Position numbers and translations under genes: made by a program. 64,000 nt of DNA from Phenylobacterium hankyongense (GTDB lineage: Bacteria; Pseudomonadota; Alphaproteobacteria; Caulobacterales; Caulobacteraceae): contig NZ_QFYP01000001.1 in assembly GCF_003254505.1 (NCBI RefSeq), positions 1,844,001-1,908,000 of the forward strand. The letters run 5' to 3'. Shown here in pieces: positions 44,475 to 52,457 of this stretch; the stretch's first letter is position 1; every line of letters starts with the position of its first letter. The notes below the pieces were generated by a model. It was not told where the DNA came from and did no database searches. It saw only the letters and a list, made by a program, of their open reading frames with translations.

Positions 44475-45278
44475 ATGGCCTGGCGTCGCGCATGCATCGG
44501 GCTCCTGCTGCTGGCGGTCGCGTCGGCGCCGGCCGTGGCGGTGGCGCAAGGCCGACCGGCCTACGTGGTCGTGGTGGCGGGCCAGTCGAACGCCCTGGGC
44601 TACCGCGTGGCCGCCGCCGATCTGCCGGCGGCCCTTCGCGCACCGTCGCCCAACGTCAAGATCTGGGACGGCGCCCGCTTCGTGACCATGGTCCCCGGGC
44701 GCAACACCGGCTCGCCGAAGAACCCAGCAAGCTGCGGACCGGAGGCGGCCTTCGCCTACGGCTGGCGGCTGCGCCATCCGGGCGAGACGCTCTACATCGT
44801 GAAATACGCCCGCGGCTCGACCCCGCTTGCGGCCGGGCCCGGCCCCGACTGGAACCCGCAGTCGCACGAGCTGTTCAGCGCCACCCAGGCGCAGATCGCC
44901 GGGGCCAAGGCGGCCCTGACCCGCAGCGGCCTCAACCCCCACGTCGGGGCGGTGCTCTGGATGCAGGGCGAGGCCGACGCCGCCGATGCGCGGAAGGCCG
45001 CCGCCTACCGGGCCAACCTGGTGCGCCTGATCGGGGCGATCCGCGCTGTCTGGGCCGAGCCGGCCTCGCCGGTGGTCATCGGCCTCATCCCGCTGAGCCC
45101 GCCGTTCGCGCGCGAGGTCCGACGGGCGCAGACAGCAGTAGACGCCGCCGACCCGCGTATTCTATCGGTCGACGCCTCGAAATTCCCCTATCAGGCCGAC
45201 GGCCTGCACCTGACCGCAGAGGGGCAGGCGCGCCTGGGCGCCGGAATGTGGGCGGCCTTGCAGTCGGTGGAGCGATAA
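44475..45278 (+). CDS. Secreted SASA-type carbohydrate O-acetylesterase
   Basis: 267 residues with a signal peptide (MAWRRACIGLLLLAVASAPAVAVAQ). The SGNH-like blocks are VVVAGQSNALGYR, GAVLWMQGEADA and DGLHLTAEGQARL, as in sialate/xylan O-acetylesterases (DUF303, CE6). It would act on acetylated sugars in the periplasm or outside. The coding frame starts at 44475, right after the preceding stop. Confidence 0.84.
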   Translation: MAWRRACIGLLLLAVASAPAVAVAQGRPAYVVVVAGQSNALGYRVAAADLPAALRAPSPNVKIWDGARFVTMVPGRNTGSPKNPASCGPEAAFAYGWRLRHPGETLYIVKYARGSTPLAAGPGPDWNPQSHELFSATQAQIAGAKAALTRSGLNPHVGAVLWMQGEADAADARKAAAYRANLVRLIGAIRAVWAEPASPVVIGLIPLSPPFAREVRRAQTAVDAADPRILSVDASKFPYQADGLHLTAEGQARLGAGMWAALQSVER

Positions 45279-45288
45279 GAGTTCAAGC

Positions 45289-46101
45289 ATGAGCGAACCG
45301 GCCGCCAGGACCTACCCGACCCGCCACGGGCCGATGCTCGCCTTCAAGGGCGACATCTACATCACCCGCTCGCTCGAGGTGTACGGCGAGTTCAGCGGCT
45401 CGGAATGGCGGCTGCTGGAGCAACTCGCCAAGCCGGGGATGCCGGTCGTCGAGATCGGGGCCAATATCGGCGCCCACACCGTGGCGCTGGCCCGCCGCTG
45501 CGCGCCGGGCCCGCTCTACGCCTTCGAGCCGCAGCCCCGGGTGTTCCAGCTGTTGTGCGCCAACCTGGCGAACAACGGCATCGAGAACGTCATCGCCTGG
45601 CCGGAAGCCTGCGGCGAGAGCGAAGGCGTGGCGCTGATCCCGCCGCTCGACTACGCCGGGCCGCAGAACTTCGGAGGCGTGTCGCTGCAGCAGGCCGCGC
45701 CTGGCCGGCCCGGAACGCCGGTGCGGGTGCGGCCCCTGGACGACCTCAACCTGCAGCAGTGCGGCCTGATCAAGATCGACGTCGAAGGCTTCGAGCCGCA
45801 GGTGCTGAGGGGCTCCCGCCAGACCATCGCCCGGTGCCGGCCGGTGCTCTATGTCGAGAACGACCGCCCCGACCAGCAGCAGGAGGTCATCTCGCTGATC
45901 GCCGAGATGGGCTATCGCCAGTACTGGCACACCCCCTCGCTGTTCGATCCCGGCAACTTCAATGGCGTCGCCGAGGATATCTTCGGGCGGATCGTCTCGC
46001 TGAACCTGCTGTGCGTGCCGAACGAGCAAGGGACCACGGTCGAGGGCGCCCACGAGATCGATCCGACGAACTGGACCTCGCCGGTCAAGACGCGGCCCTA
46101 A
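45289..46101 (+). CDS. FkbM-family methyltransferase (2)
   Basis: 270 residues. PVVEIGANIGAHTVALARRCAPGPLYAFEPQPRVFQLL binds SAM; GLIKIDVEGFEPQVLRGSRQTI is the FkbM C-terminal signature. A candidate glycan O-methyltransferase. It lies 10 nt after the esterase and 2 nt before a TPR-GT, so it is part of the 43730-47222 operon. Confidence 0.88.
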   Translation: MSEPAARTYPTRHGPMLAFKGDIYITRSLEVYGEFSGSEWRLLEQLAKPGMPVVEIGANIGAHTVALARRCAPGPLYAFEPQPRVFQLLCANLANNGIENVIAWPEACGESEGVALIPPLDYAGPQNFGGVSLQQAAPGRPGTPVRVRPLDDLNLQQCGLIKIDVEGFEPQVLRGSRQTIARCRPVLYVENDRPDQQQEVISLIAEMGYRQYWHTPSLFDPGNFNGVAEDIFGRIVSLNLLCVPNEQGTTVEGAHEIDPTNWTSPVKTRP

Positions 46102-46103
46102 CC

Positions 46104-47222
46104 TTGGCCGCCCTGCTCGACCGCGCGCTGGCTCACCACGGTTCGGGCGACCTGCGCGCAGCCGAGGCGCTCTATCGGCAGATCCTCCAGACGGAGGAGC
46201 ATCCCGGGGTCCTGCAGAACCTCGCCTCGATGCTGCGCGAGCGGGGCGAGCTGGAGGCCGCGCGGGCGCTGCTGCTGCGCGCCCTGGCGGTCGCGTCGGA
46301 ACCGGGGCCCCTGCACCACAACCTCGGCAATGTGCTGCTGCCGCTGCGCCGCCTGGAGGAGGCCGCCGCCGCGTTCGAAAGCGCCCTGAAGGTGATGCCC
46401 GAGCATCGCGACGCAGCCCTGAACCTCGGCCTCGTGAGGCTGGCGCAGGGCCGGTGGGCGGAAGGCTGGCCGCTCTACGAGCAGCGCCCGGAGCGCCTCA
46501 ACAGCCCGACCTTCGGGCTCAGGTCGCCGGAGTGGCGGGGCGAGCCGCTGGCCGGCAAGCGCCTGCTGGTCTGGGGCGAGCAGGGGTTGGGCGACCAGAT
46601 CATGATGGCCCGCTTCCTGCCGCGGCTGGGGGCCTCGGCGATCCTGGCCGTGCGGGCGCCGCTCGCGCGGCTGTTGTCGCCGCTGGCCGCCGAGGTGATC
46701 GTCAAGGGCGACGGCGCCATGCCGCTGCCGCCGCACGACTACTGGACGCTGCCGCTGTCGCTGCCCAGGTGGCAAGGCGTGACCGTCGAGACCCTGCCGA
46801 CGGCGCCTTATCTTTCCGGGCGGCCGGCGTCCCGCGGCGGCGTGGGCGTGATGTGGCGCGGCAACGCCCTGCCGGACCCGCGGCGCTCACTTCCCGACGA
46901 GCTGGGACGTCCGCTGCTGGCGCTGCCGGGCGCCCGCAGCCTGCATCCGGACGACACCGGCGCCCGCGACCTGCAGGACACCGCCGACATCATCGCCGGG
47001 CTCGACCTGGTGATCAGCGTGGACACCGCCGTCGCGCATCTCGCGGGGGCGCTGGGCAAGCCTTGCTGGCTGCTGCTGCAACGGCACGTCGCCGACTGGC
47101 GCTGGCTCTGGGACGAGCAGATGCGCAGCCTCTGGTATCCCTCGATCGAGATCTTCCGCCAGCCGGTCCAGGGCGACTGGCTGCCGGTGCTGGCGGAGGT
47201 CCGACGCCGCCTGGGTCAGTAA
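46104..47222 (+). CDS. TPR-glycosyltransferase paralogue C
   Basis: 372 residues from a TTG just after the FkbM stop; no clear Shine-Dalgarno sequence, so coupling is likely. Two or three TPR units (residues 5-110, with HHNLGNVLLPLRRLEEAAAAFESAL) end in RWAEGWPLYEQRP. The catalytic part has LLVWGEQGLGDQIMMARFL, DLVISVDTAVAHLAGALGKPCWLLL and DWRWLWDEQMRSLWYPSIEIFRQ. The 3' end overlaps convergent FkbM (3) by 7 nt. Confidence 0.82.
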   Translation: MAALLDRALAHHGSGDLRAAEALYRQILQTEEHPGVLQNLASMLRERGELEAARALLLRALAVASEPGPLHHNLGNVLLPLRRLEEAAAAFESALKVMPEHRDAALNLGLVRLAQGRWAEGWPLYEQRPERLNSPTFGLRSPEWRGEPLAGKRLLVWGEQGLGDQIMMARFLPRLGASAILAVRAPLARLLSPLAAEVIVKGDGAMPLPPHDYWTLPLSLPRWQGVTVETLPTAPYLSGRPASRGGVGVMWRGNALPDPRRSLPDELGRPLLALPGARSLHPDDTGARDLQDTADIIAGLDLVISVDTAVAHLAGALGKPCWLLLQRHVADWRWLWDEQMRSLWYPSIEIFRQPVQGDWLPVLAEVRRRLGQ

Positions 47223-48037
47223 CCGTAGCGGCTCAGGTAAGGGTAGGCCGACGTCGTCCCCGGCCGACGCTCGTCTGTGGAATCAACGGCGGGCAGCTCC
47301 CAGCGGTTGGGCGTATTCGGCGGCAGGGCGACGATGTTGGCGTCGCCCTGGACATCCCGGGGCGGTTGTCGCTTGCTGAACCTTGGCGTGGCGAACGGCG
47401 CGTAGAACCAGTGCACGCCGTAGCCGGCCGACCTGAAGGTCTCGATCACCTGGGCGGCGGCGGCCGGATTGTTGACCGTCGCCTCCACGAGCCAGACAGT
47501 CTCCCGGCGCGCGATCAGCTCCGAAGCGCCGGCGAGCACCTCCGGCTCGAAGCCCTCGACGTCGATCTTTACCAGCTGGGTTCCGGCCGGAGCCGTCTCG
47601 TCAAGCGTCAGCATCCGCACCGGCTCGAGGGGTGCGTCCTTCAGATGGAAGCCGACGCCGCCGAAGTTTCGGTTCCCGTGGATGGACGGGGTCGGGAAAT
47701 CCACGACCTGCCGGGCGCGGCCGGCCGCGGCCTGGATCACTTCAACGTTGTAGAGGTGGTTGGAGAAGGCGTTCGCCGCCAGCACGCCCGCGAGGTCGCG
47801 GTGCGCCTCCACCGCGATGACCCGCCAGCCACGCTTCCGCGCGGCGAAGGGCAGGGCGATGGCGCCGATGTTGGCGCCCACGTCGATCAGCGCCCCTTGC
47901 TCGCCGCTCGCGCAGTCCGCCAGGAAGTCCAGTTCCACGCGGGCGAACTCGCCGTAGTCCCGAAGCGACGCGCCCACCGCCGTGTCCGATGCCGGGAAGA
48001 GGAAGTCGAGGTCGTAGGCGCGCGTCAGGTCCAGCAT
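47216..48037 (-). CDS. FkbM-family methyltransferase (3)
   Basis: 273 residues. ALIDVGANIGAIALPFAARKRGWRVIAVEAHRDLAGVL and LVKIDVEGFEPEVLAGASELI. It lies 12 nt after the HMW1C-like gene on the same strand, so the pair is a probable operon in which this enzyme could methylate the sugar or neighbouring residue. That role is inference from position. Confidence 0.87.
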   Translation of the reverse strand: MLDLTRAYDLDFLFPASDTAVGASLRDYGEFARVELDFLADCASGEQGALIDVGANIGAIALPFAARKRGWRVIAVEAHRDLAGVLAANAFSNHLYNVEVIQAAAGRARQVVDFPTPSIHGNRNFGGVGFHLKDAPLEPVRMLTLDETAPAGTQLVKIDVEGFEPEVLAGASELIARRETVWLVEATVNNPAAAAQVIETFRSAGYGVHWFYAPFATPRFSKRQPPRDVQGDANIVALPPNTPNRWELPAVDSTDERRPGTTSAYPYLSRYGY

Positions 48038-48049
48038 CGAGCGGCCATA

Positions 48050-49933
48050 TCAGGCGCGCCGCGCGCCATCCAGGCGCTCCGTCGCCGCGCTGTCGCTCCA
48101 GTCGGCGGGGCGGATGACGCGGCGGTCGCCGGCGAGCACCTCGTCATGGTTCCGGTAGGCCCACCATACCGCGTCGATCACCTCGCTGCGCAGTGGGGCG
48201 CCGGCGTCTCCGAACAGGGTGTTGTCGAGGTCGAGCGCCAGCGCCTGCCGGCTGAGCGCCACCCGGGTGGCGTCGTCGCCGATCACCCGCAGCGCGGCGG
48301 CGACGTATTCCGCCTCGTCCTTCGCCACCAGCCAGTCCGGCATTCCCAGGCGGCGCAGGAGCATGGCGTCGGTTCGCCCGTGGGGTTCCGGACACTCCAT
48401 GGCGACCACCGGGATGCCCTGGCGAAGGCTGTCGACGACGCTGTGCAGGCCGCCGAACGGGAACGGGCTTAAGTTGAGGTCGCAGGCCGACAGGCGCGGC
48501 AGGTAGGCGTTGTAGGCCATCCGGCCATGCACGCGCGCGCCCGGCAGGATGGCCGTCACCATGCGGCTGAGCGCCTCCAGCTCGGGGCCGTCGCTGTTGG
48601 GGAAGAGGTGGAACTCCAGGTCCCGCCCGGCCGCCTCGCGGATGCGGGCGAGCAGGGTCAGGAAGCGCGGATTCAGCTTCAGCGTATTGCTGGGCAGGGC
48701 GATCCGCAGGGGCCTGGCCCGTTCGCGGATCTCGGGCCGCACCGGCTGGTAGTGCGGGGAGCGCTCGAACCGCAGCGCCGCGTCCGGCATCAGCAGCAGC
48801 CGCTCGCTGAACAGCGCCGGGTCCGACACATAGCCCTCTTCCGTCAGGTAGTAGTCGATCGTCGGACAGAAGGTCGAGGCCGAGTGGCCGAGCGCGGTCA
48901 TCTGGATGGGCGCGAACCTGAGGTTGGCCAGCAGCGGACCCCAGTGGCGCATGCCGACGCTGGGCCAGAAGACGATGTCGGGCCGCAGCTCGGCGAGCCG
49001 CCGGGCGATCGCGCCCAGATGCTCGCCGTTCTGGCTGCGCTGGAAGGTGAAGACCTCGTCGAACAGCGCCCGGGCCGCCGGGTCGGCCTCCCGGTCCTCG
49101 GTGACCAGGACCAGCTCGAAGCGGCTGCGCAGTTGCCGCAGGTACTGACCGAAGTAGCGGAACTGCACGTGGTTGGAGTGCATGATCTCGGCGGCGACCA
49201 CCATCCGCGGGCGGTCCTTCAGGACCCGGCTCACCGGCAGCGACGGCTCGGCGAGGCCGATGCGTTCGGCGAGATCGCGCAGGGTCCGATTGAGCACTGG
49301 CTTGAGGCTGTGCTTTCGGGGGTGGTCCGCGTAGCTGCAGATCATCCAGGCGGAGCTCAACGCCACCAGGTGGTTGACCGTGGCCGGCAGCGGCGCGGGC
49401 TGCAGGGCTCCGGCCCGCGCGAGCAGGGCGTTGCGCCGGTCCATGCCCCGCACCGTCGCCACCGGCTTCGACGCCACATGGCTGATGAACGCCATCTGCG
49501 CCAGGGCGGGCGGCAGGGCCAGGAGGTCCTCAGGCGTGAAGTCGACGGCGGAGTCCAGCGTCAGGAGCAGGACCGCCTTGGCGAGCACGGCCGGCGACAC
49601 GGGGTCCGTCGTTGGCGCGCCCCCGGCGTCGGGAAGGCCCATGGCGCGCAGCAGGTGGTCGAAGCTGCCGAAGGCGCTGGCCGCGGCCAGGTTGGCCAGG
49701 CCCTGGCGAAAGGGCAGGGCGCTGAGGATCTCCTCGGCCGGAAGCTCGACCGTCGGGTCGGCCAGCACCGCCCCGATGACGGCGGCGAGCCGGGCCTTGG
49801 CGCTCAGCGCCTCGGCGGGACTGAGGTCGGCGAAGGCGGGACCGGCCAGCTGCTGGATCTGCGCCAGCGCCTGTCGCCACCGGTCGGGCTGGCGTCCGAA
49901 CACGCTGCGCTCGAGGGCGGGCAGATCGATCAA
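48050..49933 (-). CDS. HMW1C-like cytoplasmic N-glycosyltransferase (GT41-related)
   Basis: 627 residues, near the 620 of Haemophilus HMW1C. The N-terminal 240 are all-helical. The GT-B part has HSNHVQFRYF (252-261), RPDIVFWPSVGM (317-328), FAPIQMTALGHSAST (340-354), IDYYLTEEGYVSDPALFSERLLLMP, LPSNTLKLNPRFL (Lys419), LNLSPFPFGGLHSVVD (487-501) and GLPD-like MPDWLVAKDEAEYV. All have direct counterparts in HMW1C, recalled from that family. The TTG start has AAGGAG 6 nt upstream. HMW1C attaches hexose to Asn in adhesins; no adhesin or TpsB gene is here. The HMW1C motif NPFPFGN is SPFPFGG, so specificity may differ. Confidence 0.8.
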   Translation of the reverse strand: MIDLPALERSVFGRQPDRWRQALAQIQQLAGPAFADLSPAEALSAKARLAAVIGAVLADPTVELPAEEILSALPFRQGLANLAAASAFGSFDHLLRAMGLPDAGGAPTTDPVSPAVLAKAVLLLTLDSAVDFTPEDLLALPPALAQMAFISHVASKPVATVRGMDRRNALLARAGALQPAPLPATVNHLVALSSAWMICSYADHPRKHSLKPVLNRTLRDLAERIGLAEPSLPVSRVLKDRPRMVVAAEIMHSNHVQFRYFGQYLRQLRSRFELVLVTEDREADPAARALFDEVFTFQRSQNGEHLGAIARRLAELRPDIVFWPSVGMRHWGPLLANLRFAPIQMTALGHSASTFCPTIDYYLTEEGYVSDPALFSERLLLMPDAALRFERSPHYQPVRPEIRERARPLRIALPSNTLKLNPRFLTLLARIREAAGRDLEFHLFPNSDGPELEALSRMVTAILPGARVHGRMAYNAYLPRLSACDLNLSPFPFGGLHSVVDSLRQGIPVVAMECPEPHGRTDAMLLRRLGMPDWLVAKDEAEYVAAALRVIGDDATRVALSRQALALDLDNTLFGDAGAPLRSEVIDAVWWAYRNHDEVLAGDRRVIRPADWSDSAATERLDGARRA

Positions 49934-49995
49934 CCTCTACTCCTTCGCCCGCAGGCTGGCCGGACCGCACAGGTGCGCGGCGGGCAAAAGCTGAT

Positions 49996-51222
49996 ATGCA
50001 CCGCCAGATGTCGCAAGCTCATGTGGAGCAACTCCTTAGGGGAGCCGTGGCCCTTCACCAACAGGGTCGCCTGGACGAGGCGGCGGCCGCCTATGGCGAG
50101 GTGATCTCGCAGGCCCCGGAGACCCTGGCGGCGCACAGCAACCTCGGGTCCCTGCTGCGGCAGCTGGACCGCCTCGAGGAGGCCGAGCGGCATCTGCGCC
50201 GGGCGGCCGAGCTGGCGCCCGGCCATCCGACCCCGCTCGGAAACCTGGGTCACCTGCTGCGCTGGACGGGGCGTTACGGCGAGGCCGCCGAAGTGCTGGA
50301 GGCGGCGCTGGCGCTGGACCCCGGCAACGGCGAGCTGGCGACCAACCTGGGCGCCGCCTGCCTGGGGCTCGGCCGCTGGGCCGACGGCTGGCGGCTGTTT
50401 GCACAGCGCGAGGCGACGACCAAGGCCCGGCAGAAGGGCTTCGGCTTTCCCATGTGGCAGGGCGAGCCGCTGGCGGGCCGCAGCGTCTTCATCTGGCAGG
50501 AGCAGGGGTACGGCGACCAGATCCAGGCCGCCCGCTTCGTGTCCGGGCTCAAGTCGGCGGGCGCGGGGCGGGTCACCTTGGCGCCGCCGCGGCCGCTGGT
50601 GCGGCTGTTCGCGACCCTGGACGGCGTAGACGAGATCCTGCCCTGCGATCCGGGCGAGGCGATCGTCGTGCCGCCGCATGATGTCTGGACCCTGCCGTTC
50701 GCCTTGCCGCAGCACCTCGGCGTGACGCTGAAGACCCTGACGAACCAGCCCTATCTGGCGGCGCCCGAGGCCGCGCGGAGGCGTTGGGCGGGCTGGCCCG
50801 AGGGCGAGGTGGGCTTCGTCTGGCACGGCAACCCCGCGCAGCCGGTCGAACGCTACCGGGGCCTGCCGTCGCCGGATCTGCTGGAGCCGCTTCGCGGGCT
50901 GGCGCGCCTCGTCGATCTGCAAGCGCCGCGCGGCGACTTCGCCGATACCGCGGCGATCGTGGAACAGCTGGACCTGGTGATCACCACCGACACGGCGATG
51001 GCGCACCTGGCCGGCGCCCTGGGCGCGCCCTGCTGGTTGATGCTGCCGGCGCTGGGGGCCGACTGGCGCTGGGCGCTCGAGCCGTCGCGCTCGCCCTGGT
51101 ATCCCTCCATGCGGATCTTCCGCCAGCGGGCGGCCGGCGACTGGGCCGATGTCGTCGAGGCCATGCGCCAGGCCCTTGCCTCGGGGGGCCGGCGTTCGGC
51201 AGAAGCGGTCAGACGTCCATGA
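49996..51222 (+). CDS. TPR-glycosyltransferase paralogue D
   Basis: 408 residues. Three TPR units (residues 10-115) such as HSNLGSLLRQLDRLEEAERHL are followed by the catalytic domain: SVFIWQEQGYGDQIQAARFV, DLVITTDTAMAHLAGALGAPCWLMLPALGADWRW and SRSPWYPSMRIFRQ. Shares HGNPAQPVERYRGLPSPDLL with paralogue E. Divergent from the HMW1C-like gene across 62 bp; stop overlaps the next ATG by 4 nt. Confidence 0.85.
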   Translation: MHRQMSQAHVEQLLRGAVALHQQGRLDEAAAAYGEVISQAPETLAAHSNLGSLLRQLDRLEEAERHLRRAAELAPGHPTPLGNLGHLLRWTGRYGEAAEVLEAALALDPGNGELATNLGAACLGLGRWADGWRLFAQREATTKARQKGFGFPMWQGEPLAGRSVFIWQEQGYGDQIQAARFVSGLKSAGAGRVTLAPPRPLVRLFATLDGVDEILPCDPGEAIVVPPHDVWTLPFALPQHLGVTLKTLTNQPYLAAPEAARRRWAGWPEGEVGFVWHGNPAQPVERYRGLPSPDLLEPLRGLARLVDLQAPRGDFADTAAIVEQLDLVITTDTAMAHLAGALGAPCWLMLPALGADWRWALEPSRSPWYPSMRIFRQRAAGDWADVVEAMRQALASGGRRSAEAVRRP

Positions 51223-52457
51223 GCAGGAGCGCCGCCGACATGTCCCCGGCCCAGCCGTCCACCGCCGCCGCGGGCAGCCACGCCGCGGCTTTCAAGGCGG
51301 CGCTCGACCGCCACCTGGCGGGCGACCTGGCGGCCGCCAAGGAACTCTATCGGGCGCTGCTGACCCGCGGCCCCGCCCGGCAGATGGCCGCCGACGTCCA
51401 GTCCAATCTGGGCGCCATCCTGCGGTCGGAACTGGATCTCGATGGGGCCGAGGCCTGCCTGCGCTCGGCCATCGAGCTCGCCCCCAACAGCCACGGCGCC
51501 CACCTGAACCTCGGCAACCTGCTCTACCTCCAGCAACGGCTGGAGGAGGCGGAGATCGCCTTCACCCGCGCCATGGCCCTGCGCCCCGGCGAAGCCCCGG
51601 TCCCCTTCAACCTGGGCCTCGTGCACCTGGCCCAAGGGCGCTACCGGACCGGCTGGCCGCTCTACGAACTGCGCCCCGACCATGCCGCGACGGCGCTGCG
51701 GCCGCTGTCCTTCCCCGAATGGGACGGCAGTCCGCTCGACGGCCGGTCAGTGTTCGTCTGGCGCGAGCAGGGCTACGGGGACGAGCTGCAGATGGCGCGG
51801 TTCATCCCCCAGCTGAAGGCCGCCGGCGCGGGGCGGGTGACCGTCGCGCCGACCGTCGCCCTGCTGCGGCTGTTTTCCGAACTGTCGGGCGTGGACGAGG
51901 TCATGCGCTGCGTGGGCGACGTGGTGATTCCGCCGCACGACGTCTGGGTGCTGCCGTTCTCGTTGCCGAAATACCTGGACGCGACCCTGCCGACCCTGCC
52001 GACGGCGCCCTATCTGCGCGCGCCGCCCGAGGCGCGGGCCAAGTGGGCGGGATTTGCGCCGAAGGGGGGCATCGGCGTCGTCTGGCACGGCAACCGGATC
52101 CAGCCGGCCGAGCGCTATCGCGGCCTGCCGTCGCCCGACGTGCTGAAGCCGCTGGCGGCGTTCGGCGAGCTGGTCGACCTGCAGGAACCCCGCGGCGACT
52201 TCGCCGACACCGCCGCCATCCTCGAGCAGCTCGACCTGGTGGTCACGACCGACACGGCGATGGCCCACCTGGCGGGCGCCATGGGGGTGCCCTGCTGGGT
52301 CATGCTGGCGAAGCTGGGGGTGGACTGGCGCTGGATGGCGGACCGCTCGGACTCGCCCTGGTACCCCTCGGTCCGCCTGTGGCGGCAGTCGACGGCGGGC
52401 GACTGGGGGCCGGTGATCTCCGCCATGGTCGAGGAGCTCGCGCGCAGTAGGCGTTGA
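51219..52457 (+). CDS. TPR-glycosyltransferase paralogue E
   Basis: 412 residues. TPR region (residues 20-150) with VQSNLGAILRSELDLDGAEACLR, then SVFVWREQGYGDELQMARFI, HGNRIQPAERYRGLPSPDVL, DLVVTTDTAMAHLAGAMGVPCWVML, and ends RSDSPWYPSVRLWRQ. Closest to paralogue D. Start ATG overlaps the stop of D; its own stop overlaps the GT4 TTG (TTGA). Confidence 0.85.
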   Translation: MSRSAADMSPAQPSTAAAGSHAAAFKAALDRHLAGDLAAAKELYRALLTRGPARQMAADVQSNLGAILRSELDLDGAEACLRSAIELAPNSHGAHLNLGNLLYLQQRLEEAEIAFTRAMALRPGEAPVPFNLGLVHLAQGRYRTGWPLYELRPDHAATALRPLSFPEWDGSPLDGRSVFVWREQGYGDELQMARFIPQLKAAGAGRVTVAPTVALLRLFSELSGVDEVMRCVGDVVIPPHDVWVLPFSLPKYLDATLPTLPTAPYLRAPPEARAKWAGFAPKGGIGVVWHGNRIQPAERYRGLPSPDVLKPLAAFGELVDLQEPRGDFADTAAILEQLDLVVTTDTAMAHLAGAMGVPCWVMLAKLGVDWRWMADRSDSPWYPSVRLWRQSTAGDWGPVISAMVEELARSRR

